Assembly: GCF_001307155.1 (NCBI RefSeq)
Contig: NZ_CP012830.1
Coordinates: 5,578,501 to 5,642,500, forward strand
Source of the DNA: Pseudomonas fluorescens
GTDB lineage: Bacteria > Pseudomonadota > Gammaproteobacteria > Pseudomonadales > Pseudomonadaceae
Direction: 5' to 3'
DNA: 64,000 bases
The translations under genes were made by a program, and so were the position numbers. The notes beneath the pieces were generated by a model. That model saw only the letters and a list, made by a program, of their open reading frames with translations, was not told the DNA's origin and did not search any database. Below, piece after piece: positions 41,644-49,873 of this stretch; position 1 is the stretch's first letter, and every line of letters begins with the position of its first letter.

Positions 41644-42336
41644 ATGACCCATGTTCTGGTCGTCGAAGACGACAGCTCCACCGCCCGCGAAATTGAAGCA
41701 GCCCTGCAGGACCACGGGTTTACCGTCACGTGCGTGAACAATGGCCGCGACGGTTTGCTCAAAGCCCTCAGCGAGCCCTTTGATCTGATCGTGCTCGACC
41801 GGATGCTGCCGGGCGGCATCGATGGGCTGGGCGTATTGACCGCCTTGCGAGCGGCGAGCGTTAGCACGCCGGTGTTGATCCTCAGTGCCCTGAGCGCGCT
41901 GGATGAGCGTGTTCGAGGCTTGCGCGCCGGTGGCGATGACTACCTGACCAAGCCTTTCGAATTCATCGAGCTGACCGCACGGCTGGACGCCTTAAGCCGT
42001 CGCCGTGCCGAACCCGCCACCCGCGAACCGGACAATCAACTGCGCGTCGGCAACCTGCACGTCGACCTGTTACGCCGCAGTGTGCGCCGTGGCGATCGAA
42101 CCATCGACCTGGTTCCGCGTGAATACGCGTTGCTGGAACACCTGATGCGCAACGCCGAACAGGTGGTCACGCGCACCATGTTGTTTGAAGCCGTGTGGAA
42201 TTACAGCTACGACGAGCGCACCAATGTCATCGAGGTGCACATCGGCCGCCTGCGTCGCAAGATCGACGCCGAAGGTGAACCGCAGATGATCCACACCATT
42301 CGGGGGGCCGGCTATGTTCTCCGTTCACCTGAGTGA
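41644..42336 (+). CDS. OmpR-family response regulator (second two-component system)
   Basis: A 230-residue regulator: receiver with VVEDD at residues 6-10, phospho-Asp in IVLDRMLPGG near residue 53, Lys in YLTKPF and a C-terminal winged helix ending IRGAGYVLRSPE. It is divergent from the pump regulator. ATG 41644 is chosen because homology begins with MTHVLVVEDD; the upstream 17 codons lack a ribosome site. The kinase gene overlaps its end by 23 bases. The targets are unknown; the next genes downstream concern the envelope. Confidence 0.9.
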   Translation: MTHVLVVEDDSSTAREIEAALQDHGFTVTCVNNGRDGLLKALSEPFDLIVLDRMLPGGIDGLGVLTALRAASVSTPVLILSALSALDERVRGLRAGGDDYLTKPFEFIELTARLDALSRRRAEPATREPDNQLRVGNLHVDLLRRSVRRGDRTIDLVPREYALLEHLMRNAEQVVTRTMLFEAVWNYSYDERTNVIEVHIGRLRRKIDAEGEPQMIHTIRGAGYVLRSPE

Positions 42337-43687
42337 GATTCCGCGCACCATCAGTTTTCGTACGGGCCTTATGTTCCTGGGGCTGTTCGGTTGCTCGTTT
42401 CTGGCGCTATTTGGCTACATTTACTGGCAGACCGCGTTTTACCTGAAGACCGAGGCCGACACTGCACTCTATCGTCAGGTAGAGAACCGCAGTCAGCAAA
42501 CCCCGCAACTGCGGGAAGAGGAAATCCGCAAACACGCCATTTCGGACACGGAAGGCCGCCTGCCCCACAGTTTGTTCGATGAAAACGGCCAGTACATTGT
42601 CGGCGCCATTCATCAACTGCCGCCGTTCAGAAAATATGATCGCCCCGCCGAGTTCGACTGGCAAAAAACCAATGATCGCTCCCGTCCGGTGCGGTTCATC
42701 GTTCATAAACTGGAAGACGGCAAAACCTTGCTGGTCGCCCAGGACATGCATGATATCGGCGAGTTCGACGAACTTTTGGTTCATGCGCTGGTTTCCGGTG
42801 GGGTCCTGCTGCTGGTGGTCGGCCTGTTAGGTGCGATCGGCCTCGGCTACTCGGCGCGGCGCCGTCTCGACAAGTTGAGCGACTCGATCAAAGGTATCAT
42901 CGAGGGCGACTTGAGCAGCCGCTTGCCCACCCTGGGCAACAACGATGATATCGACCGCCTCGCCAACGTCGTCAACGGCATGCTTGATGAACTGGAACGC
43001 TTGATGAGCGAGGTCAAGGGTGTCTGCGACGACATCGCCCACGACCTGCGCACGCCCCTGACCCGGCTGATTGCCGGCCTTGAGCGCGCGCAACGGCGGG
43101 GTCTGCGCGAGGACGAATACGCCGCCAGCATTGATTCGGCCCTGACCGAGGCCAAGGGCCTGCTGCTGACGTTCCGTGCCTTGCTGCGCATTTCCGAGAT
43201 TGAGGACAGCGCACGACGCAGCCACTTTGCGCCGGTCGATCTGAACCTGATTGGCGCCGATGCCACCGAACTCTACGAACCGCTGGCCGAGGAACGCGGC
43301 ATCAGCCTGGCGTTCCATGCCGGCGCGCAGCCAACGCTGATCGCTGGCGATGCGCAACTGCTGTTCGATGCCTGCTGCAACCTGCTGGATAACGCGATCA
43401 AGTTCTCACCCGACCATAGCAGCGTCAGTCTCAGCGTCATCAGCGACGCAACGGGCGTCGGTATTCGGGTAGTCGATAACGGTCCGGGAATTGCGGAAGA
43501 CGAGCGCGAGGCGGTATTTCGCCGGCTCTACCGTTCAGAACTGAGCCGTCACACACCCGGCAACGGGTTGGGCTTGAGCATGGTGTCGGCCGTGGCGCGG
43601 TTGCACGACATGAAGCTTGCGGTCTACGACGCGGCCCCGGGTTGCCGAATCGATCTGCTGGGAAAACAGACTCACGAAACAGCTTGA
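42314..43687 (+). CDS. Sensor histidine kinase (second two-component system)
   Basis: A 457-residue kinase with helix 1 (GLMFLGLFGCSFLALFGYIYW), a periplasmic domain of about 120 residues, helix 2 (ALVSGGVLLLVVGLLGAIGL), HAMP, the H-box CDDIAHDLRTPLTRL near residue 240, and N-box CCNLLDNAIKFS, with DNGPGIA and GNGLGLSMV. It overlaps the regulator gene by 23 bases and would phosphorylate it. The signal is not known. It lies directly before an Ais-like gene and the arn district. Confidence 0.9.
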   Translation: MFSVHLSEIPRTISFRTGLMFLGLFGCSFLALFGYIYWQTAFYLKTEADTALYRQVENRSQQTPQLREEEIRKHAISDTEGRLPHSLFDENGQYIVGAIHQLPPFRKYDRPAEFDWQKTNDRSRPVRFIVHKLEDGKTLLVAQDMHDIGEFDELLVHALVSGGVLLLVVGLLGAIGLGYSARRRLDKLSDSIKGIIEGDLSSRLPTLGNNDDIDRLANVVNGMLDELERLMSEVKGVCDDIAHDLRTPLTRLIAGLERAQRRGLREDEYAASIDSALTEAKGLLLTFRALLRISEIEDSARRSHFAPVDLNLIGADATELYEPLAEERGISLAFHAGAQPTLIAGDAQLLFDACCNLLDNAIKFSPDHSSVSLSVISDATGVGIRVVDNGPGIAEDEREAVFRRLYRSELSRHTPGNGLGLSMVSAVARLHDMKLAVYDAAPGCRIDLLGKQTHETA

Positions 43688-43701
43688 AACAATCGGTCTC
43701 G

Positions 43702-43717
43702 GGCGGCTCTTGCCGCC
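43702..43717 (+). terminator. Terminator-like hairpin after the second kinase gene
   Basis: GGCGGC and GCCGCC with loop TCTT, followed by TTCCC. A 16-base perfect palindrome (GACCTCGCGCGAGGTC, 43726-43741) follows at once. Neither has a T-run. Confidence 0.4.
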
Positions 43718-43798
43718 TTCCCGACGACCTCGCGCGAGGTCTTGGCGCAGGCCTCTCTGGTCGATGGCAATGCAATTAAAATCAAACAATTAGCTGTC

Positions 43799-43815
43799 GT
43801 TAAGGGTGGGTTAAG
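43799..43815 (+). promoter_or_regulatory. PmrA-box-like direct repeat upstream of the Ais-like gene
   Basis: GTTAAG, 5 bases, GTTAAG: two exact half-sites 11 bases apart. The reverse complement CTTAAC-N5-CTTAAC is close to the enteric PmrA box (YTTAAK-N5-YTTAAK) and ais/pmrG and arn genes are classic PmrA targets. It is 160 bases upstream of GTG 43975. The last base of each half-site deviates from the consensus. Confidence 0.55.
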
Positions 43816-43974
43816 CGTTCCAGCGAAATTTTCACATTCGTTTCACTTATCCCCCACTTGCCCGCCTCTACATTGATCATCACAAATCGACCTTCAATGC
43901 TCGCGTTTTCCGTGAACTGTCTATCCTGACTGCTTGAACGGAATCGACATTCTTCGTCTCAATACGACTTACAG

Positions 43975-44664
43975 GTGAAAGGCGTGGTTAATACTGTATT
44001 ACCCAAGGACTCGCCTAAACGAGCGGTCAACAAGCGGTTTCTGAAGGTCACGCTAGCGGCGTCGGCAGTGATAGTGGCCGCTCTGGTCACGGGGTTCACC
44101 TTGTGGCCCCGGTCTCCAGCGATGCTGGCGGAAAGTGATCACATGGCAACGGCTGGCGTATTCCAACACTGGCAGGCAGGCGATGTGGTGGTGCTGGTTC
44201 GACATGCCGAACGCTGCGATCAGTCGAAAAACCCGTGCCTGGGCCCGGCCGATGGCATTACCCAGGTAGGCAGCGCGGCATCGACGGACGTCGGCAAGGG
44301 GTTCAACGCCCTGGGCATGGACCATGCGGATGTGTTCAGCAGCCCGGCGACCCGCACGATGCAAACCGCGCAGTACATGTTTGGCAAAGAGGCGTCGAAT
44401 CAGGAATGGCTGGCCCAATGTGGCAAGACCATGCGTGACGATGTGGTCGCACACAAAACGGCACATCGCAACCTGGTCCTGGTCACGCACAGCGGCTGTA
44501 TCAGCGACTTCGAGAAACAAACCGGCTTCAAGCATGCTCCCACCAGTCAGTACACCAGTTCCCTGTTCGTTTCGGTGACGGCTGACGGGCAGCTGAAAGT
44601 GCTCGGCATTGTGAATTCCGGGGACTGGCCAGCCGTGCTTGATAAGCGATTCGCCAGCAAATAA
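43975..44664 (+). CDS. Ais/PmrG-like histidine phosphatase
   Basis: A 229-residue protein with an N-terminal membrane anchor (VTLAASAVIVAALVTGFTLW) and a histidine-phosphatase core. LVRHAERCD near residue 80 carries the RHG-type nucleophile His; the second catalytic His is in LVLVTHSGC near residue 178. Its location beside arn genes suggests the Ais/PmrG role of removing a phosphate from the lipopolysaccharide core in the periplasm. GTG 43975 is taken as start; GTG 43984 is possible. The Ais assignment is contextual: histidine phosphatases have many substrates. Confidence 0.75.
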   Translation: MKGVVNTVLPKDSPKRAVNKRFLKVTLAASAVIVAALVTGFTLWPRSPAMLAESDHMATAGVFQHWQAGDVVVLVRHAERCDQSKNPCLGPADGITQVGSAASTDVGKGFNALGMDHADVFSSPATRTMQTAQYMFGKEASNQEWLAQCGKTMRDDVVAHKTAHRNLVLVTHSGCISDFEKQTGFKHAPTSQYTSSLFVSVTADGQLKVLGIVNSGDWPAVLDKRFASK

Positions 44665-45193
44665 TACGGTTTGCCAGGACACGCCAGCGCTGTTAACGAA
44701 CTCAAAAAATATTGCCATTACGGCAGTTCGCCAGCGCTCGCGTACATTCGAAACAAATTGAATAACTTTATTTTTTTCAGCGAGTTACTGAAAATCCGGG
44801 GATTTCACGCTTGAATGCCTGTTTGGGGGAAATCCTCAATGGAAGACTCGACGCTCCACTTGTAGCATGCGGTGCCCGCTCACAGCGGCTTACCCACCTA
44901 CCCCCGTCCAGTCCGCTGCCAGGAGGCCCAGGAATGTCATGCGCCGACTTTATCCTTTTGCCGAGTAATGCGGCCGGCTCGCCACAGCGATGCCTGCGCC
45001 CCTGCACGCGTCTTTGTTGAAGAAGGCCGGCGCAGCATCGAACGTCATAACCAAAACACCAAAAACCGAGCAACGTCTTCCGGTATCAAGGCCGTCCCAT
45101 GAAGCGAAAAATAATATTCGTTACGCATCACTTTACTGATTGCTCTCGCAGCAATCCGAACCGCCGAATGAAGTCGCAGGGAGCACGAGTCAA
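44665..45193. other. Intergenic region before arnT copy 1
   Basis: About 530 bases with a long AT-rich section at 44740-44800. No frame here has a convincing ribosome site or protein-like composition, and no repeat, terminator or operator was recognised. It presumably includes the promoter of arnT copy 1. Confidence 0.4.
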
Positions 45194-46843
45194 ATGATCA
45201 AGCGCTGGGCTCTACCCTGCCTGTTATTGGCCTTCGGCCTGTTCTACCTGTTGCCGATGGTCGGCCACGGGCTATGGATTCCTGACGAGCCCCGCTACGC
45301 ACAGATCAGCCAGGAGATGTTGCTGAGCGGTGACTGGGTGTCTCCGCACTTCATGGGTTTTCGCTACTTCGAGAAGCCCATTGCCGGTTACTGGATGATT
45401 GCCATTGGTCAGGCGATCTTCGGCGAGAACCTGTTTGGCGTGCGTATTGCCTCGGCAGTCGCCACCGGGCTGAGTGTGTGGCTGGCGTATCTGATCGCCC
45501 GTCGCCTATGGAACGATCCGCGCAAAAGTTTCGCTGCTGCCCTGCTCTACATGAGCTTCGGCCTGATCGCCGGCCAGGCTGGCTACTCCAACCTTGATCC
45601 GCAGTTCACCTTCTGGGTCAACCTGAGCCTGGTTGCCCTGTGGTTTGCTCTGGATAACAAAACCCCACGCAGCAAACTCGGGGCCTGGGCCCTGCTCGGC
45701 TTCGCCTGCGGCATGGGTTTCCTGACCAAGGGCTTCCTTGCCTGGCTGTTGCCGGTGTTGATCGCACTGCCTTACATGATCTGGCAAAAGCGCTTTGGTG
45801 AGTTGCTGCGCTATGGCCCGGTAGCGCTGGTCGTCGCCATCATCGTCAGCCTGCCGTGGGTACTGGCGATCAATAGTCACGAACCGGATTTCTGGCGGTT
45901 CTTCTTCTGGCACGAGCACATTCGCCGGTTCGCCGCCGAAGATGCCCAGCACACCCGGCCGTGGTGGTTCTTCCTGCCAATCATGGTGGTTTCGAGCCTT
46001 CCGTGGGCAGCCCTGTTGCCCTCGACACTGGTTCAGGCCTGGAAAAACAAGACTCAGAACACCACCGGCTTCCTGTTGCTGTGGATGCTCCTGCCGCTGG
46101 TATTTTTCAGCCTGAGCAAAGGCAAGCTGCCGACCTACATCATGCCGTGCCTGCTGCCGCTGGCCTTGCTGATGGCCAGCACCCTGATCGATCTGGTGAG
46201 CGAGGCCCGTGGCCGGGCGATTCGTATCAACGGCCTGATCAACGTAGCGATCGCGACGATTGCCCTGATTGTCCTGATCTATCTGCAGATCACCCGGCCG
46301 ATCTTTGAAAACACCGAAATGTTCACCCTGTCGCTGGGCTTCATCGTGTTGGCCGGCTGGATCATCGCCAACGCCTTGCAAGCACTCCGGCCGCTGGTCT
46401 ATTGGGCCACTCCGGCACTGGGAATCTGGCTACTGGTCGCCCTGTTGCCGGCCGCCATGCCAGCTGTCATCGTCAACAGCAAAATGCCTGACCAGTTCAT
46501 CGCCGAACATGTTCAGGAATTGAGCGAGACCACTTCGCTGCTGAGTAACGACCTGGGTGCGGCTTCGGCATTATCCTGGCGCCTGAAGCGCCCGCAAGTT
46601 GACCTGTACAACACTGTGGGTGAGTTGAAGTACGGTACCGATTTCCCTGAGGCAGCACACCGCAAAGTCGACATGGACAGTGTCCAGCAGTGGATGACCG
46701 AAGCCCGTAAAAAGGGTTCGGTGGGTGTGGTCATGCGGGTGAAAAATGCCCTGGAAGAGCAGGAAGTCTTGCTGCTGCCAATCGACGGCAAGCACTACAA
46801 ACGGGGCGAACTGGAGATCCTGATTTTCCCGAAACTGCCCTGA
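45194..46843 (+). CDS. arnT1: Lipid A L-Ara4N transferase ArnT, copy 1
   Basis: A 549-residue inner-membrane GT83 glycosyltransferase with about a dozen helices and the periplasmic loop motif HGLWIPDEPRYAQ near residue 30, which has the catalytic acidic pair. It moves 4-amino-4-deoxy-L-arabinose from undecaprenyl phosphate to lipid A. ATG 45194 gives the same N-terminus (KRWALP) as copy 2 at 57982; an upstream start adds 18 residues. The two copies have equal length and look highly similar across most of the sequence. Two arnT copies are known in other fluorescens-group strains. This copy lies outside the arn operon. Confidence 0.92.
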   Translation: MIKRWALPCLLLAFGLFYLLPMVGHGLWIPDEPRYAQISQEMLLSGDWVSPHFMGFRYFEKPIAGYWMIAIGQAIFGENLFGVRIASAVATGLSVWLAYLIARRLWNDPRKSFAAALLYMSFGLIAGQAGYSNLDPQFTFWVNLSLVALWFALDNKTPRSKLGAWALLGFACGMGFLTKGFLAWLLPVLIALPYMIWQKRFGELLRYGPVALVVAIIVSLPWVLAINSHEPDFWRFFFWHEHIRRFAAEDAQHTRPWWFFLPIMVVSSLPWAALLPSTLVQAWKNKTQNTTGFLLLWMLLPLVFFSLSKGKLPTYIMPCLLPLALLMASTLIDLVSEARGRAIRINGLINVAIATIALIVLIYLQITRPIFENTEMFTLSLGFIVLAGWIIANALQALRPLVYWATPALGIWLLVALLPAAMPAVIVNSKMPDQFIAEHVQELSETTSLLSNDLGAASALSWRLKRPQVDLYNTVGELKYGTDFPEAAHRKVDMDSVQQWMTEARKKGSVGVVMRVKNALEEQEVLLLPIDGKHYKRGELEILIFPKLP

Positions 46844-46865
46844 CGATTCCTGATGCGCCGGTTTA

Positions 46866-46895
46866 CCGGGTGACGATCTACAGATCGTCACCCGG
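46866..46895 (+). other. Perfect 30-base palindrome after arnT copy 1
   Basis: Two 14-base arms (CCGGGTGACGATCT and its exact inverse) meet around AC. It lies 22 bases beyond the arnT stop and about 100 before the next gene on the same strand. As RNA it forms a long stem; there is no T-run directly after, so it might end transcription, slow decay or bind a dimeric protein. Confidence 0.75.
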
Positions 46896-46998
46896 CAAGT
46901 AGATGATCTGCATTTTCTGACCCCGGCGCGCAGGTCGCGGCGCTCAAAGGCACGGCGCAATCCTGCAGCTGGCGGTCGAGACCGAAGGGAAATACCAC

Positions 46999-48534
46999 AT
47001 GAAGTCGCGGGAAACGGAAACACGCGCGCTGCTGATCCTGCTTGGGGTTTCAGCGCTACTCCTGTTATTGGGACTGGGCACACGGGAACTTTGGGGCCCG
47101 GAAACCCGTTGGGCGAATATCACGCTGCAGATGCTGCAAAGCGGTAACTACTTCGACCCGTACCTCATGGGCGGCTCCTATTACGACAAACCACTGCCCT
47201 CCTACTGGTTGATTACCGCCACCACCTGGTTTACAGGCGGCCTGGGCCACTGGTCCTTGCGTCTGTCTTCGGTGATTGCTGCCTGGCTGAGTGTCTGGCT
47301 GGTCTACTTGATCGGCGAGCAACTGTTTCGCAAAGGCACCGGTCTGATCGCCGGCTGGATGCTCGCAACCACCTTCTATTTCGTCTTTTGGGCCCGAGTC
47401 GCGACGGCTGACATTCTGACCGTCTGCGGTGTGCTGGCAGCAATCTGGTGGTATTGGCGCGGCCCGGACGACACGCGACTCGGGCGCTACTGCGTGTTCT
47501 TCCTGCTGCTGTCCGTGACCTCGCTGTTCAAAGGCCTGATCGGCTTTATCCTGCCCGGCCTGGTGCTGTTGCCGCATCTGCTGCAAGAAGGCCGCTGGAA
47601 ACGTCACCTCAACCTGCGCCTGTGCGTCGCCCTGCTGGTTGCCGGCCTGGTCTATGCGGTGCCGTTCGTGTTGTCGAATATCTACGGCGCGCCCACCTCC
47701 GCCCAGAGCGGTCTGGGGCTGGTCTTCCGGGAAAACGTGGTGCGGTTTTTCCAGCCGTTCGACCACATCGGGCCCATTTACACCTACCTGATCTACTTGC
47801 CGGTTTATACCCTGCCATGGGCACCGTACTGGGTGCTTGGGCTGTGGGTCGCGGCCCGTAACTGGCGCACACTCGAACCCAATGCCCGTTGGTTGATCTG
47901 GGGTTTGGGCTTGTTGTTCCTGTTCTTCACCGCCAGTGGTAGCCGACGCAGTTACTACGTTTTGCCGCTGGTACCATTTGCCCAACTGTTGGCGGCCTGG
48001 TGGGTCACCCGGCACATGGAAGAACGGCGCGCTGCCGGCAAAGCCGAAGGACGCGGCCTGAAAATCGGCTTTGGCGTCACCACGGCCCTGCTATTGCTGA
48101 TCCTCGGGATTATCGTGCCCTGGAGCAACACCGGTGGCGGCGTCGTGCAATTCGGCAAGGACGTCAAGGCCCAGGCCAGCCTGATTGCGCCATGGAATCA
48201 ATGGCGGATGGTGATGGTCGATGTCGACAACAAAGTCCCGATGTACCTGCAAAACGACGGTGCGCCTTTCTACTACGTGCCCGAAAGCAAGGACTTCCCT
48301 CGCGAAGGCACCACCGCACAGTTCATGGCATGGCTGGAAAAGGACAGCGGCCAGCAGTGGAACCCGCAGCGCACCATCATTGTCGCGCACTACAAACGTG
48401 GCGATACGCTGCCGCTGAACTACCTCAGCGTCGACCACCAGGCCGTCGTCACGCAGCCAGACAACGGTGAACGGCTGCTGCATCCGCGCTCGGATGCCAG
48501 CGTCGCCTTCATCCCCAACGCCCCCGCCCAATGA
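46999..48534 (+). CDS. ArnT-like glycosyltransferase (GT39 family)
   Basis: A 511-residue multi-helix membrane protein with WGPETRWANITLQMLQSG near residue 32, matching the acidic motif of ArnT/PMT-type glycosyltransferases, and SYYDKPLPSYWLITATTWF following. The C-terminal third (from about residue 390) is periplasmic. It resembles ArnT in layout but not closely enough for the same name; it may add a sugar to lipid A, core or another polyprenyl-linked acceptor. ATG 46999 is weakly preceded by AAGGGA. A strong terminator follows. Confidence 0.82.
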   Translation: MKSRETETRALLILLGVSALLLLLGLGTRELWGPETRWANITLQMLQSGNYFDPYLMGGSYYDKPLPSYWLITATTWFTGGLGHWSLRLSSVIAAWLSVWLVYLIGEQLFRKGTGLIAGWMLATTFYFVFWARVATADILTVCGVLAAIWWYWRGPDDTRLGRYCVFFLLLSVTSLFKGLIGFILPGLVLLPHLLQEGRWKRHLNLRLCVALLVAGLVYAVPFVLSNIYGAPTSAQSGLGLVFRENVVRFFQPFDHIGPIYTYLIYLPVYTLPWAPYWVLGLWVAARNWRTLEPNARWLIWGLGLLFLFFTASGSRRSYYVLPLVPFAQLLAAWWVTRHMEERRAAGKAEGRGLKIGFGVTTALLLLILGIIVPWSNTGGGVVQFGKDVKAQASLIAPWNQWRMVMVDVDNKVPMYLQNDGAPFYYVPESKDFPREGTTAQFMAWLEKDSGQQWNPQRTIIVAHYKRGDTLPLNYLSVDHQAVVTQPDNGERLLHPRSDASVAFIPNAPAQ

Positions 48535-48539
48535 AAAAT

Positions 48540-48568
48540 GATCGAGAGGCCCATCGGGCCTCTCGATC
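48540..48568 (+). terminator. Rho-independent terminator
   Basis: A 13-base perfect stem (GATCGAGAGGCCC and its inverse) with loop ATC, followed by CTTCCC. It is immediately downstream of the GT39-type gene, separating it from the iron importer. Confidence 0.8.
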
Positions 48569-48746
48569 CTTCCCGGCACGGCTCACGTGAAATCAGTGAG
48601 CCAGTCGACGATAGTGTTTGAATTCAAACCACTCTGTCCTTCAAACTCCCTCCTTAGCGCCTCAATCTAAATACAAACGACATTGATTAACGACTTGTTT
48701 GACGCTTTTTTCACATATCCCGCACTACATTGCCGCCACCAAAATC

Positions 48747-48765
48747 CATGCGAATGATTCGCATT
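48747..48765. promoter_or_regulatory. Fur box upstream of the iron importer
   Basis: The sequence contains a 17-base perfect palindrome ATGCGAAT-G-ATTCGCAT (48748-48764), which fits the Pseudomonas Fur box pattern with AATGATTC at its centre. It lies 88 bases before the binding-protein ATG. The remaining upstream area (48569-48852) shows no gene. Iron-bound Fur repression is therefore expected. Confidence 0.75.
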
Positions 48766-48852
48766 GTTCTGGGCGAGCTGCAGGGATTGCGGGAATCGAA
48801 CAACAGGCTTGCCCATCTGATTCTTTATAAAACTGCAGGAGCTGCTAACAAA

Positions 48853-49869
48853 ATGAATCATCGTCGCCCTTCGTTTCTGAAAATCGCGCTGCTCGCCACC
48901 GCCCTTATGGGTGCTGGCCATGTTTTTGCTGCGCCAAGCAGCGACGGCATCGTGGTCTATAACGCGCAGCATGAGACCCTGACCAAGGCCTGGGTCGAAG
49001 GTTTTACCCATGAAACAGGGATCAAGGTCACGCTGCGCAACGGCGATGACAGCGAGATGGGCAATCAGCTGGTGCAAGAAGGCGCGGCCTCCCCGGCAGA
49101 CGTATTCCTGACCGAGAACTCCCCGGCCATGGTGCTGGTGGATAACGCCGGGCTGTTTACCCCTGTTGCGCCGTCGACCCTGGAGCAAATCGGTTCGGCC
49201 TATCGCCCGGCCCATGGCAAATGGGTGGGCATCGCCGCTCGCTCGACCGTGTTTGTCTACAACAAAGCCAAGCTGGCCGAAGCCGATCTGCCAAAGTCTC
49301 TGATGGACCTGGCTTCCCCAAGCTGGAAAGGTCGTTGGGCCGGTTCGCCTGCCGGCGCCGATTTCCAGGCCATCGTCGCCGCCGTACTGGAACTCAAGGG
49401 CGAAGCCGCCACCCTGGAATGGTTGAAAGGCATGAAAGCCAACGCCACCGCCTACCGTGGCAACAGCGCTGTGCTCAAGGCAGTGAACGCCGGTCAGATT
49501 GAAGGCGGCGTGATCTACCACTACTACAGCTTCGTCGATCAGAGCAAAACCGGCGAAAACAGCAAGAACACCTCGCTGCACTACTTCAAGCACAAAGATC
49601 CGGGCGCGTTTGTCAGCCTCTCCGGTGGCGCTGTCCTGGCGTCCAGTAAACACCAGGAAGAAGCTCAGGCGTTCCTGAAGTGGATCACCGGCAAAGAAGG
49701 CCAGGCTATTCTGAAAAACGGTAACTCGTTTGAATACGCCGTAGGCCAGAAAGCCGAGTCGAACCCGAAACTGGTGCCGCTGGCGCAACTTGACGCGCCT
49801 GTGGTCGATGCCTCCAGACTCAACAGCAAAAAAGTTGTCGAGCTGATGACTCAGGCGGGGTTGTTGTAA
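48853..49869 (+). CDS. Fe(III) ABC importer binding protein (FbpA/AfuA-type)
   Basis: A 338-residue periplasmic protein with a signal peptide (LKIALLATALMGAGHVFA, cleavage before APSS). The body fits the ferric-iron binding family, including the iron-coordinating tyrosine pair in GGVIYHYYSF near residue 220 and the start VVYNAQHETLTKAWVEGF. It delivers Fe(III) to the permease. ATG 48853 is chosen after GGAG; the frame open further upstream includes the Fur box and is not coding. It begins a three-gene operon. Confidence 0.9.
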   Translation: MNHRRPSFLKIALLATALMGAGHVFAAPSSDGIVVYNAQHETLTKAWVEGFTHETGIKVTLRNGDDSEMGNQLVQEGAASPADVFLTENSPAMVLVDNAGLFTPVAPSTLEQIGSAYRPAHGKWVGIAARSTVFVYNKAKLAEADLPKSLMDLASPSWKGRWAGSPAGADFQAIVAAVLELKGEAATLEWLKGMKANATAYRGNSAVLKAVNAGQIEGGVIYHYYSFVDQSKTGENSKNTSLHYFKHKDPGAFVSLSGGAVLASSKHQEEAQAFLKWITGKEGQAILKNGNSFEYAVGQKAESNPKLVPLAQLDAPVVDASRLNSKKVVELMTQAGLL

Positions 49870-49873
49870 TCCG

